DNA from: Aspidiotus rigidus
Taxonomy: Eukaryota > Arthropoda > Insecta > Hemiptera > Diaspididae
Assembly: GCA_035079385.1 (NCBI GenBank)
Contig: JAVHKY010000029.1
Span: 6,262,001 to 6,326,000, forward strand
Reading direction: 5' to 3'
DNA length: 64,000 bases
In this document: positions 1 to 12,000 of the stretch, one piece after another
Position numbering within the stretch: the first letter of the stretch is position 1
Layout of the letters: every line of letters begins with the position of its first letter
Program-made: the position numbers and the translations under genes
Notes under the pieces: generated by a model
Databases searched by the model: none
Told to the model about the DNA's origin: nothing
What the model saw: only the letters and a program-made list of their open reading frames with translations

Positions 1-109
1 TTGTACTGTAAAAAAATGCATACAATAACATTATAATACGGAGAAATCCTCGAAGTTGAGGGTTGATGCTATAGTTGAAAACTTCTTGTTGGGATGTATA
101 GTTTTGATT

Positions 110-850
110 CGAGAGCTGAGCTCAAAGACTTGATTGACTGTGGTCGTGATTTTTTATTTTCTTTTATTTTTACAAGCGGGTTATGAGCTTGATGGTGAAT
201 CGATTTTAGATATTTCGGACGTAATTTGCTGCTTTTAGATTAGAAATGATAATAGGAGGTCCTCGGCGAGAAAGGGTTTCGATGGGTCTGGTGGAGAGAA
301 GCTAAAGGTGGGCAAGCGAAAATGTGGATGACTGTGAGGGGGGAGTAGAGCTACAATGTTCGCATGACAGCGAGAAGCGCTTGGAAAAAAGGTGAGCGTG
401 TGTGACTCGCGTATAACCAACTTGGAAAGGCGAAAGGTAGATTTCATGACGATGAGATTCTTGGTATGATGAAGCCCACGCGAATGGTAATGGTTTTAAT
501 TGGCCTAATTTGTTTGATTGGATTTGATTTTGACAAAGAGTGATCCACTTGTCCGTAATTTTGAGGTGGATGGTATACGTGAGGTTATTTTCAGAGGGGA
601 AAAATACGAGATTTGACTCGTGGAAGTTTTGTAGCGATTTTGGCGGCTAAATCGACTTTTTCAGTATCCTGGTTTTCCGTATGGTGTGGGACCCAGATAA
701 AAATGATGTCTTAATGAATGGACGACAGGGTTATGAGAAGAGAATGGATGCGTGATACAATGGGAGTATAGGGTGTACGTTGTAAATTGCTATTAAGGCG
801 GATAAGGAGTTAGTAGCAGTCAGAAAAATACGGTTTGTTGGGGAAGCGAG
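110..850 (-). pseudogene. LINE-A RNase H and C-terminal region, degenerate
   Basis: The minus strand is colinear with the plus-strand copy at 34930-36640, including the segment for 'HFYLGP' and the shared bases before 'AAK'. Below 500 the translation reads ASSYQESHRHEIYLSPFQVG, then YTRVTHAHLFSKRFS and CEHCS. This is the typical non-LTR end 'L.RLRIGHTRLTHsyL.....C..C' with its Cys/His knuckle. Several stops make it nonfunctional. The copy runs to about 110, where a stretch shared with 36588-36617 is found in inverse orientation. Confidence 0.7.
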
Positions 851-990
851 GGTTAGACGTCATAAGGCAACCTTGTGACGTCACAATCTGATGATGTCAT
901 AGATTACTTTTTTCAAAGTCCCCCTCCTATTTTACATAGCTTGGGGGCGGGCCCGCTGAAGTCATATTCTGATGACGTCATAGGTCAGCC
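851..990. repeat. Compact family B element inserted in LINE-A
   Basis: About 140 bp interrupt the minus-strand LINE-A copy exactly where the copy at 34930 is continuous. The LINE sequence stops at about 850 and resumes at about 991. The insert has two exact TGACGTCA octamers (876-883, 973-980), further GACGTCAT or GATGTCAT variants, and CCCCCTCCTATTTTACATAG. It is the smallest complete family B unit seen here. Confidence 0.6.
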
Positions 991-1259
991 CGACTTTGTT
1001 TTCGATTTTTCATCCATCTGTGGTTGGGAAAAGATTCAAGTATTTCTAGAAAGAAATAGCGGTAAATTGCAGGGTTGGTAGATTTCTTTGGGTCGTTAAC
1101 ATAGTTTGTATATCATTTCAGTGTAGGTAAGTCCCAAGGCGGGGTAATACGCGAAATACGGGTACTAGGCAATGGGAGTGGATTTTTTTGTGAGGGGAAT
1201 GGATGAGAAAGTAGGGCGTGTTGTTGAAAGTATTGCGATGAGTAGGACAATTTGAGGTG

Positions 1260-1880
1260 GAATTAAAGAGAATGTTGTGAACTGGGATTTGAGGAAGTTA
1301 TAAGACAGCGGTGAGGAAATTGGCAGTTGAGTAAAGTCGACGAAAATGTAGAGGTGAATAATCTGATTCGGCGGCTGATCTTGCAGCAGGGCAAAAAAAT
1401 TACCAAAAACCCCACAAAACTACCTGAAACTAACCAAAAATAATCAAAGTAGGTCAAATTTGTTACTACCGCTGTCGTTTTTTTTGGCGAAATTGAAATT
1501 TTTTCCAGAGTCCTTACCACTCTGAAACTTGCTCCTACGTCATTTCTAATGATCTCCCATTCGGCAGAGTCATTCGACAAAAACCAAGGAATTCTAGCTC
1601 TATTTATAAGGTTTTTGGACTCCAAAAACCAGGTGAGTCGTTCGTTAAGGATTTTTTCTAAAATTTTGGTGATTGGTCAGTAGGAAAGAGGGAAGGTTGG
1701 ATTCATATTTCGTTTGAGGATGGAAATTACGATTGCTAGTTTCCAAATAGCTGATAATATGATTGAGTTGAAGATTCTATTTAGGAGGGAAATCCTGGGT
1801 GGAGTCCTTGTAAAAATACTGTGGATATTTGGTAATAGCCGGGTGCTCAGGATTTGGAGTATTGTTCTATATTTCATGCA
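1260..1880 (-). pseudogene. LINE-A reverse transcriptase fragment (with 991-1259 continuing)
   Basis: Reading down the minus strand, IWKLAIVISILKRNMNPTFP followed by SY matches the conserved region before RT motif 'SYRPIS' of non-LTR retrotransposons. A frame later comes KILEKILNERLTWFLESKNL, the next conserved helix. The part below 1380 (coding for 'LHFRRL', 'TSSNPSSQ') aligns with the plus-strand LINE-A copy at 33690-33790. The palm catalytic core is missing and stops and frameshifts break it. It continues at lower coordinates, interrupted by a family B insertion. Confidence 0.7.
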
Positions 1881-2409
1881 CTAACTCTACCCGTTCTAAA
1901 ATTTGTGAGGTGTCACGCTCCCATCTTTGGAGCAATACAACAGGAGAGAGGAAAGCTCCTGACATAACGATGGAGGTCGGATGTGACTTTTTCATGTCTT
2001 GAAGAGAACAGAAAAAAGAAGAAAAGAGCGATAAACGAAGGAGAAAGGATAGAGGAGAAAAAAGAAACAAAGAAAAGAGAGAAAAAGGATATATGTTTTG
2101 GCTCCTTCAGCCTCCCTCTGATGCTCCGTCCCAAATGTTACATTTTTTTGTCTCAGCAAAATATTCCACACATGTCAGCACAAATACATATCCGTTTTAA
2201 GTTCAAGGCTGAAGTTCTGCATTCGTGCCATAATGTTCATGATGAAGATCAATTGAACAAGGGTTTCGAGGATATTTGAGTCTTAAGCTCTAAAAAGGAA
2301 GACAATTCGAGCTATCGACCTCATAAGTAAATATGAATAACTTATAAATATGAGATCTCTAGAGGGAGAGAGGGAGACTCGAAAGAAAAATTGAAAAAGA
2401 GACATTTTG

Positions 2410-3530
2410 AAAATTCATTTTTGAATCGGTAGAGACCTGAAAAAATTGCGTAACGATGATAAACTTTCAAAAAGTTTGAAGCAAAAGAGGTTGTTTTTGC
2501 CATCTAATATTGCATCCATATTCACAGTCGAATTGATGGCTATATCCCATCTCTCTGAACTCCCTACAAACAGCAAATTTCTTCTCCTTACTGACTCATT
2601 TTCTTCTTTACACTCTATGATGGACATCTACAACACTCAACCCCGCATCCAACGCATCCACCTCACATTACTCAACCTTAACTCTATCAACCCCCAAATC
2701 ACGTTCATATGGACCCCTAATCATATCAATCCAACTGATCATGAGGCAGTTGATAGAGCTGCCAAGAACGCCACCTCCTTACCTGAAATAACTGACTAGA
2801 CCCGTCTACCTGTCTCCGATTACAAAAATCACTACTGTTCTCTCATCCTTCAAAAAGGGGAATCACTCGGGAAAAATCAAACGTTCAACAAACTTTTCAG
2901 AACTAAACAAACGCCCATACCCTGATTCACCTCTATTAGAATAAGAATTGGTTATACTCGAATCACACATTCCTACTCATCAACCCTACGATCTTCTAGC
3001 TCCCCCATGTTGTCCTTATTGCGAAGAAGAAACTTCAACAGTCAAACATTTCTTTTCCTCTACTTGCACCTGTCCGCTCATCCCTAAATGTTGCTTCTCC
3101 CCACTCTCAAGCACTAATAAATAATTCGGATACGATAACCCTCTCCCTCCAATACATAAGCCTCAACCAATTCTATTCTTCCATAAAAAAAAAATTACAA
3201 TAACCTATCGACATACACCCTCTTCAGTCAGATATGTAAAACTATTCATTAAGATGTACTTATTATTAATCTATTTTTCTAATCATTTTTAAGTCGAGCA
3301 AATAGATACAGAAGCACTTTCAGATCTCTTTCCCTCCATCCCTAACATATTCAACTTTTTACAACAAGCCAACTTCCTCACACGCATATAATCATACAAT
3401 CTAGCCGAGCTCATAGCCCTGAAGGCAGGCTGCTAGTAGCTCGTTAATTAAAATAATAAAAAAAAAAAAAAAAATAGCCCTCAGCGTAGCTAAACTGCTC
3501 GTAAAATAAAATTTAAAAAAAAAATCCTTC
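2410..3530 (+). mobile_element. LINE-A 3' end: RNase H, Cys-rich C-terminus, tail
   Basis: The frame from about 2521 gives FLLLTDSFSSLHSM and ITFIWTPNHINPTDHEAVDR before AAKNA: the third and fourth conserved blocks of an RNase H domain as found after the RT of I-type LINEs. Further along, split by frameshifts, come IRIRIGYTRITHSY and CPYCEEETSTVKHFF, the terminal zinc-knuckle-like motif. The 3' UTR ends in poly-A near 3470 (ATAGCCCT...AGCTCGTTAA then A-rich). A second short copy of the same tail follows at 3474-3525. The matching tail is at 57310-57390. Confidence 0.8.
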
Positions 3531-3768
3531 CCCTAAGGTATATCGAAAACTTCACTATTGAAAATGCGTTTGCAAGTTCTCCCTTGAGGCTATCTGTAAC
3601 CTTCTTACTGGAACTATTCAACAAAAATTTTACCCATAGACGTAGTTCTTTACATTCTTCGACTCCCTCAGTTAAAAATATTTAATACTTTAGCTGCAAA
3701 TCTTTTCTTCGTGGAGGTGCTCGTCTCCATAACCAGGAATATTGCTATCATGAAATTGTCGCACTTAC

Positions 3769-4199
3769 CCGTGAGCTTCCAGACGGTACAAAATCCAACT
3801 TCATGTATGGCGAGAAATTTTTGTAATTCGGCGACAATTGCCCGATGAAGAATTTGGTGGAGAAGGGACACTCACTCTCGTAGTAAATCGTCAGATTTAC
3901 CGTAGTCTGCAATGAGAGAAAATACGTTTAAATAAGATCTAACAATTCTTGTTCATGCGGTCACTTAAATACCTTACCGAGTTGGTGGTGTTCGACACTT
4001 CCATCGTGCGGTCACTTGAAGACCTTACCGAGTCAATGGCGTTTAAAACCGCCATTCTAAATGATGCATCACTTCGTTCATCTACTTCGAATTTTTCATT
4101 CTTGTCATCGTGATGTACACGTGAGCGTAATACGATCAATAGAAATATAAATACAGACAAAACTATCACAAGGGATACAATTTTACCGAAAGAAAGCAT
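3769..4199 (-). CDS. GILT-like (gamma-interferon-inducible lysosomal thiol reductase) gene, first two exons, partial
   Basis: Exon 1 (4199-3978) starts at ATG with a hydrophobic segment of about 20 residues (LVIVLSVFIFLLIVL), a signal peptide or anchor, then an acidic stem. A 71-bp intron with GTAAGG donor and TTGCAG acceptor leads in phase 0 to exon 2 (3906-3769). Exon 2 encodes TVNLTIYYESECPFS, then QLSPNY and LDFVPSGSS, ending at GTAAGT. GILT proteins begin their catalytic domain with 'v.v.YyEslCP.s..Fi..qL.p' and 'fVPyG', so the match covers the active-site end. GILT reduces disulfides in lysosomes. The motif here is CPFS, a CXXS form lacking the second cysteine, as in some insect paralogues. 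The downstream exon with the 'CQHG..EC' signature was not found; a LINE-A copy occupies that side. It may be a truncated gene. Confidence 0.62.
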
Positions 4200-5099
4200 C
4201 TTTTACAGTACGTGCGCGATCAAATGTATGAAGAAAATGAAAAAAATTATACGAGAGTACGAGTAAATGAAAAATAAACTGGGGAAAACACGTTCTCATC
4301 AGTATGGACCGACTAGATTCACGTGGAAAAAGCGTTCTTAGAGCAATGTTGGAGGTTCGGGTAGGTTACTATTCGCCTTGTGACGTTAGCGTAGATTTTC
4401 TGTTTTTTTCCCGCCCGAAGCATAATTCATAATTATACAGTGTACAGTAATATGTGTGAATTATATATGTACCTAAATTCGCATTAAATCAATGAATAAC
4501 GAATGGAATCCACTAAAGTATACTCGTTTTGGTAGATATGTTTTTCATGTGACAGAGAAATGTTCGATGAGATTTTTTACCGCTCCCTTTTTGTCATACG
4601 TTAGAATCTTTTCTTTTTCGGGCAGCATTGGTTTTGATAATTTTTGCAGGAAACCGGTTTTAGTTTTTAGAAGAATGAATGTTTTAGATTTAGAACGATG
4701 ACACAATTGGCGGTACGACGTACGAGTAATATACATAAAGACCAGAAAGAAATTGAGTGAATAGAGCTGAATACATCCGTAGAACACAAGGTGATGAAAA
4801 ATTGGCAATTTAGGAAGACGTTAATCAGGGAGTCTAAAGAAGAAATTGTTGTATTGATAAGGATGTGAAAAATAGTCTTCCCACCTCTACAGCTTTCTTC
4901 AATATCAAGCTTAAAAGCTTAAAAAATTATTTTAAATCTTTCAAGCCTTGAAGATCAAACACCTTTTTTCACTACTAATACAGGCGATATAAAGACACTT
5001 AAAAAGTTCTTGTTAATATTTTGAATTACTAGTCAAGTTACATGTCCCAAAAACATATTAAACTACTAAATTTCTTGTGGCATATCCAGTTTCTTGCAA

Positions 5100-5330
5100 C
5101 CCCCCCCCCCCAAAAAAAAAAAAAAGAAGTAACTAGGAACCGGTTTTATGGGAGGATGCTATTAATGATAGGAGTAATTTGGAAAAATTTCGACCTCCCA
5201 GCTGTGATCGGACAGGAACTTGGAGAAATTTCGACTTTTAAACATTGAAGATAGGGAGAGGAACTCGAAAGAATTTCGAATATCGAACTACAACACATAG
5301 GGAGAAACTTAGAAAAATTGCCAATATCTC
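5100..5330 (+). repeat. Degenerate family B-like repeat
   Basis: A run of C and A is followed by AACCGGTTTTATGGGAGG and then alternating 'GGAACTTGGAGAAATTTCGACT' -like units, the inverse of the 45-bp family B unit. It is more diverged than the copies right of 33 kb and lacks TGACGTCA. Confidence 0.45.
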
Positions 5331-6860
5331 GAAAAATTGGCCTTCGATCAAGAAAAGTTTGAAACAAAAAACGATCCCCGTGAAATTTCCTATAAGATAA
5401 TTTATTCAAATTTCCCTATAAGTTCCATTATCAGCTTAAAAAATTCATCAAAAGTTGAGAGCTTTCGAAAAAAAAATTTTAAACAAATATATCGAAGAGT
5501 CGAGCTTTAAAAAAAGGAAGTTTCAAGCAAAAAACGTTCTTCGTAAAATTTACTATAAAATGGACTAGCTGAACTTTCTTCAAAAATTAGTTGAAAGCTT
5601 TAAGCTTCTAAAAAATAATCTATCATTTCCAAATATCGCTAAAAATCGAGCTCCAATAAAAAAATATACAATATAATAAAATTTACTTTGGTAATTGACT
5701 ACCTTAATTTCATTGTAAGTCTAATCATGAACTTGAAAAGCTTTTGAAAGTTGTGACCTTTTTCAACAAATGAATTTTTTGCAAATATTTCAAAATATTG
5801 AGTTCCTATAGACAAAAGTTTGAAACAAATAATGTTTTTCTTGAAATTTTCTATGGAAGAAACTACATAAACTGTTTTCCAAAATTTGTCGAAAGTTCTG
5901 ATTTTCTAGAAGGAAATCGATTGTTTTCGACCTAGTATTTCAAAATCTCAAACTTCAATTAGAAGTAGTTTCGAACGAAAAATAGGTATATTTCTCATGA
6001 AATTTACTGCTTACCTATCTAAATTTACCCGTGAATTTGATAATCAACGTAAGTCTATTGTAAGTTGTGAGCTTATGTGAAAACATGGTTGGTGTGGTAG
6101 AAAGGCGCTGAAACTGAGCCTGCGAAAAGGTGGACAAAAGTCGAGATTGTGACATTCGCATGATCTGAGAGAGGGAAAAGGTCGAAAAATAGGTGGGCGT
6201 GTGTCGCGTATGCGACCAATACAGAGACCTGTGAGGCAAATTTTGTAACAGCGGAATTCTTGGTGAGATCAAGGCCAGGAGAAGGTTTGGTTTGAGCTAA
6301 TTTATTAGTTGGAATTCATTTTTTTTCATCCATTGGTCAGTAAGTTTGAGTCAGATTTAGAGGGAAGAAGATGAGACTTGTTTCCCAGGAGTTGTAAGGC
6401 TGCTTTTGCTGCCGAATTAAACTTACCATTTTTTTGAATTCCGTATAGGATGAAAGTTACGTTTTCAATAATGGATGAGATTTTGTTTGAAAATTTCTCT
6501 TATTACAGCTTGATTCTTTGTGTTGTTTGGAAATAGTTGATTTCTTTTCAAAAGCTCAGAAAATTTCACCAATTCTCGCAGAAAGTTCAGTTCATAGAAA
6601 ATTTCACAAGAATGATCTTTTGTTCAACACTTTCTTTCATTAGGGCTCCACTTTTCGGGATCGCGTATTTGCATAAAATTGTTTTTTTTTTCCTCAAAAG
6701 CTCTCAATTTTGGACAAACTTTTTGAGCTGATGATTGGACTTACAGTGAGGTTTGAATATACTATTTTATAGCAAGTTTCAGGAAAAACACTGTATGAAA
6801 CTTTTTTCAATTGGAGCTCAATGTGTTGAGATATTTGTATGTGCAAAAAATTCATTTCAG
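5330..6860. repeat. Degenerate ~155-bp tandem repeats in opposed orientation
   Basis: Five diverged units lie head to tail, anchored by AAGTTTGAAAC-like sequence near 5355, 5518, 5661, 5817 and 5967, each followed by TGAAATTTNCTATA. Two units in the opposite orientation lie near 6590 and 6770 (ATAGAAAATTTCA..., TATAGCAAGTTTCAGG). The LINE-A fragment at 6015-6300 separates the two blocks. The whole looks like an old inverted satellite-like array. Confidence 0.5.
6015..6300 (-). mobile_element. LINE-A C-terminal fragment
   Basis: The minus strand reads LTKNSAVTKFASQVSVLVAY, then ATHAHLFFDLFPLSDHANV. This parallels the C-terminal 'RLRIGYTRVTHAHLFSK' segment of the copies at 110-850 and 36240-36640. 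It sits inside the degenerate ~155-bp repeat field of 5330-6860 and probably inserted into it. Confidence 0.55.
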
Positions 6861-9800
6861 GGGGCTAGAACGTGCCACAAAAAATTTAGTACCAATTGTG
6901 AGAGGCGAGTAGTATATTTGTAATATATTTTTTTGGTACACCTAACTTAACCAATTACAACCATTTCTAGTTCTGTACCCCAGAATGTGTATGACAATGA
7001 TCTATTGCCTGTATTATACAATTTTTTTTTGTACTGTCTCGTTCCTTGGAATTCTTCCAAACTGAGTTTCGAGCTTCAAAGTTAGGAAGAGAAAGTCAGT
7101 TCTAAGCCCTGTAGTAAGAGAAAAGGGACTAGAGAAAAATTTCGAGTTCTGAGTCTGATAGCAGAAAGAGAAACGAGATGAAATCCCAAGTATTATAAAA
7201 CAGGTTTCTTGTGATGGCCCTACATCAATTTACCTTCCTTCCCTCTACTATCTTGTGTAAGCGTAAAAAATGGCTTTATATCCCTGATTAGGAAAAGTTC
7301 GACTAGTATTCTTTAATTCAAATTCTTGTAGGGTAGAAGGCTCGATTCCTAATCCTGATAAGAGTAGTGTACACCACCTCACTTGTCGAGAATTTGATTT
7401 TGTGTTACATTGGGGAATCAAGTCGTAAAGTTCTCTCCTGAAACCTCGTGCAAACTGCTTCATAAAGAAAATTCATTTTCTCCTTCCGTTTCGAGCGTCG
7501 ATTCTTATTATTGTACGAGTAATAGGGCACCTGATCAATGTAATTCTTCTGGAACGAGTGCTCTTTTAACAGATAATTCCTCAATTGTAATTTGCGATCA
7601 AGATGAGCCGTAATTCAGTGAGCAGAATTTACTCCTGATATTTTCAGTGTCCGAAATAATTATATTGAACAGGAAACCTGTTCTTTGAGGTTTGGGGTTC
7701 ATTTTAAAATTGTCACTGTTCGTTAGAAGGTGAGGAATATTTTGGGAAAATTCCTGCGTGACCTGCCTTAGGGAGACTTGGAGGAGTTCTAACCATCAAG
7801 TTATACTTTACATCAGTATATTATATCAGGAAGCCGTTGTGAAGAAATTTTACTCTGAAGATGAAAGATTTAATGTCGTTTGATTCTAGAGAAATTTGAC
7901 AACAGATGACGAAGAAGACGAACAAGGAGAAAACGGTGTAATTCCATAAAACTAATTTTCTGCTCTCTCAATAAGCTTTAACTGTTCGTCTCGCTCTACT
8001 CGAAAAATATGTGGTTAATCTTGTTGACTTCAGCCACTTTGGAAATTGAGAGGAGAGTACCTCTCCCCCGTGTGCCTCGCTTGATCCACACACAGCTAAC
8101 AACTTCTAGGTTTGGTAGGTACTGGAGGCAAAGTTGAGGTTGGAAAGTAAAAATATCATGTCATGATATCATACACCCTTTTCTTCAGAGATATACAAGA
8201 TTTTGAAGTTTACGGAGATCAAATTTGATACATCAAAGATGAATACGTATCGGTTTTGCTTTCGACAATTCAATTTTACTTACTTAATTACGACTCAAAT
8301 CTGACCTCTACCTCGTCCACTTCGGCCTGCATTGGACCACTTGATGGAATAGTTTACGGGCCATTAAAGCCGCGAAGTCATTTCAACTATTTCTCCTTTT
8401 TTGTCTCATATACTGGAAAGTAACTTTTCCCCCCTCCGAGCTAAATGTCCTACTTGATCTAATTTTTTCTTCGAACATTCTTATCGTATTTTAGTGTGTT
8501 CTTATATTTGTTCGTTCAAATTCTGGTGTTTTGTTTATTCTTAGTAGCTCCTTTTCTGGTTTGTTTTGTGTTGTTTGTAGTACATCTCCGTGGTTTTCGT
8601 TTGATATCCACATTTGGGTAATTCTCACTCTGTAAAGACAAGCTACGATATTTATTTATAATTTCGTACACGTTAGGTTTATTTATTTTGATCTTTATTT
8701 AGAGTTGAATTCGGTCATCATCGTAGTGCGAAAAGTTTCAATGGTCACAGACTGATAGGTGACTTCCTACGTAGTTTTTCGATCATGGACATACTGTCTG
8801 TGGTTTTTATTCTAATGAGTATATAACAGCTTTATTTTCGGACAATAAAAGGTTTTTTCAATTCTTCGACTTCTATTTTAGGAAGCAACGCAGTTCCTAT
8901 GAAGAAGAATTAGGCTTTTCAAGTTCGGTAAATATTTTCACCTGAATGAATATTCTCTATCTAGACTTCTCTCAAAAATTACGTCCAAGTCACGTGTCGA
9001 TAAAATGTTCAACAGGCTCTGAAATTCGAACAAATTTTTCCGACTAATTACGTGGAAACGAAAGAAAAAGTAATTCGTAAACCGCGAAGCACTTTGGGAA
9101 TCACTCTGTGTATATAATTTTGCAAAAGTCATTTCAACGTTCTTTCGCTAAACCATATTGTTATCACCTATACAGAATATTTTCCGAATGGGAGGACGTA
9201 CCTGCAAATTCTATTTGTGCGTGCAGTTTGCCTATATTGTGATAGAAATGAATTAGCTTAATTAGGTACTGCAATTCTATCGTCAAGGAGGAGAATAATG
9301 AAAATGAAAAGTGACCAAAAAATGTAAAACGTAGGTTTGTTTACGTACGTAATTATGACCGTCGCGCGATGAACATAATTTTACTTCGACGAACGTTTAA
9401 TTTTATGAGTATTCGCGGTCAGAAAAAAAAAAAGATTACTCTTCAACAGGTAATAAAAAGCAACTCTCAACGATGTATAAAAATTTTCAATATTTTATAA
9501 AAATAGAAAATATTACGCTATATTTAAACATCTTCTGCTCACTTATTAAGGTAGGTACGAATCGAGATGGCAAAAAGATAATCCACCAAATGACTGAGGA
9601 AATGTGCGTACTCATTTAGCGTAGGCCTTCGGTAAACGTAGTTTATTTAAATATATCTTACACCGTGTCTTACTGTGCCATATTTTAACCGCGGCTTCTC
9701 GTATGCATGTACGTACTTGCCGCGCGGTAGCTGAAGGTTTCCCTCGTTCTGAAATAAAAATTAAAGAGGCATAATTTAAACAGGATTACCGAAGTATTGA

Positions 9801-10309
9801 AGATCGTAAGCTCGCCCGTTTGGCTCGCGTAGGTTAAAGTCTCGTCATCTTCTCTTTACCGTTAGAAGCGACAACAGTAATATATTCGTTCACGACTCTT
9901 CTGTGGGTTATGAGGCTATGAGCTAGACTTACACAAGGTATATACAATTTATACTCGTAGTAGTATTAGGTGACACTGAAATGTCGAAGATGTACGAAGC
10001 ATTCGAGTATACGAAAAACTGTAGTGCTAACAAGCTTCTAATTATTGTTCGCTGGACAAACAAAAAGAAGCAACAATTTATATTAGAATGTGATTTACAT
10101 TCTTCGCAGTTTACACTTGTCTAATTGATGGCTTGTTCCGACATATTTTTCAACTTTAACCATCTTCAAGTAGCGGCAAACATAATAGATTTTTGAATTG
10201 TTTCGATTTTTGTCTTTTTACATTATGTAGGCTACTGAGTATAGAATTTAGCTTTGCATTTACACTAATATTTTGTCATTTATATTTCCATGAGGTCATT
10301 GACCCTTGC

Positions 10310-10925
10310 AGGAAGTGAATATTAATATTTCGACAGTCGATAAAGATATTGGTCTACGCATTTTCTTCTTTTTTTTTGGGGGGGGGGGAGGAGAAGGTAG
10401 AATTTCTACTGTTGACCGACTCACTTTCATCTCTCCTGGCTATACGGGACTCGTATTCAACCAATTCCCCAAATCAGTGCATTCACTTATTCCTGCAATC
10501 ACTATCATCCTTTTTTACATCTATCTCCTTCCTTTAGATTCTGGGTCAAGTCAACTTCCAGAAACATGATGCAATTGTCTTGCCCATCAAAGATTCTCTT
10601 CCATCCCAAAAATTTCTGATCCTGTACTTACCCCTACTTCTGACCTTGGAAACTATTATTGACTCCTGGTATGACAAGTTGTAAAGAGTCCTCGAAGGTA
10701 CGAGCCATAAGTTGAAGTGAGGAATTTTTTCCGTACTTCATCCTGGTATGACCTTTGGAAAAATCAGTATTCAAACGAACATAGAGCAATCACACGAGAA
10801 ACACTCCAAAAGACTTCTTCCAATTGAAGTAACCGTCATAAAGAAATCATTCCTCCCGCCTCAGGCCACCCATTCCTACCTTTTTTCAAGTCTATTCTCG
10901 CCGCCTCCCCTCTTGTCAATACTGT
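10310..10925 (+). mobile_element. LINE-A RNase H fragment, left part
   Basis: After a G-run at 10378 the frame gives VEFLLLTDSLSSLLAIRDSY, the RNase H block with the catalytic-region Asp (LLLTDSLSSL). Then 'PNQCIHLFLQSLSS' and VNFQKHDAIVLPIKDSL follow in other frames. Frameshifts are present. It resumes after the AT-rich insert, at 11265. Confidence 0.65.
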
Positions 10926-11264
10926 CAATATCATAATCAGAGGCCGGATTTTTCGGCAATAAAAATGAAAAGTTTCGGCACTTAATGTTGCATTTTCGGC
11001 ATTATTCGGCATTCAAAAAAATTTTCAATCAAAATTTTTAATTTTTCAAAATTGAACTAAAAATAATATTTTCAAAAAAAACTGCCCAACTTTCACCAAA
11101 ATTTGTGAATTTTAATCAAAATTAGGAAAATATTACTCGAAATTTTACAATTTTAGATGATATTTAACAAAATGGTCATTTTCGGCCATATTCGTCTTTA
11201 AACTCCGTTTTCGGCATTTATTCCATTTTTGGCACTTTTCGGCAAGATGAAATTTGTTTTACAG
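10926..11264. repeat. TTCGGCA-rich AT-rich insertion in LINE-A
   Basis: About 340 bp in which TTTTCGGCA or close variants recur at both ends, with an A/T-rich centre. GAGGCC at the left edge and GGCCTC at the right edge are inverted. LINE-A sequence lies on both sides, so it is an insertion. I do not recognise the family. Confidence 0.4.
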
Positions 11265-11560
11265 GCCTCACTACCCCTAAAATGAACTTCCATCTGATTT
11301 TCAAGCTTCTCGCCCTTAGCAAAATGATTCGACAAATGTCGAGGAATCCGGGCTCTGATATTAATATATCTGTCCCCTTACCCTATTTCTCCAGATCTTC
11401 CACCTGCTCTTTTCAACAATTCTAATACGGTCACGAGCTCTCTTGAGTATCTCCGTTTCATTTACTTTCACCCTCAACTGTACTCTCTCATCCTTTCCCA
11501 ACTCCCACCTCGAATTTCTCAAACTCTCTAGAGTTACTTACTCCGAGCTGATAGTCCCTT
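11265..11560 (+). mobile_element. LINE-A C-terminal fragment, right part
   Basis: Degenerate sequence with CCTTACCCTATTTCTCCAGA and LEYLRF...PQLYSLI-like text in one frame. It corresponds to the end of LINE-A ('C..L......lS..Yi.l'). Similarity is weaker than for the other copies and rests partly on position. Confidence 0.4.
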
Positions 11561-11569
11561 CATTGTCGA

Positions 11570-12000
11570 TGTAGCTATTAGCTTTATTTTCATTTTATAA
11601 TTAATTTCGAATATTAATTTTTAATAAACATTTAATATATTTATTCAATATTTTATTTTTTAAATGAGAATTTTTTTTTTAATAATCTATATTACTAATA
11701 GAATTTTTTTATTTTATGATTTATTTATAAAATTTTCTTAAATGAATTTAAGTTTAAATAAATAATTATTCAAATAATACCAAATAATTGATTTATTTAC
11801 AATTATAATATTATAACCTATTTTATTTATATTTTTAATTAAAATTAATAAAAAAAAATCTTAAAATTAATTTTTATTAATTTGATTTATATCAATTTTT
11901 CTTTAAATTAAATTAATTTTCTTTTAGATTATTTTTTAGTAATTTTTTCATTGATTGATATTTTTAATTTTTAAAATTTATATTAATTATTCTCGTGAGT
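11570..12000. other. Extremely AT-rich block
   Basis: Roughly 430 bp with only scattered G and C, made of irregular A and T tracts rather than a simple repeat. No ORF is open in any frame. The irregular composition recalls insect mitochondrial DNA (rRNA or control region), so a nuclear mitochondrial insertion is possible, but I cannot identify a mitochondrial gene in it. Confidence 0.35.
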
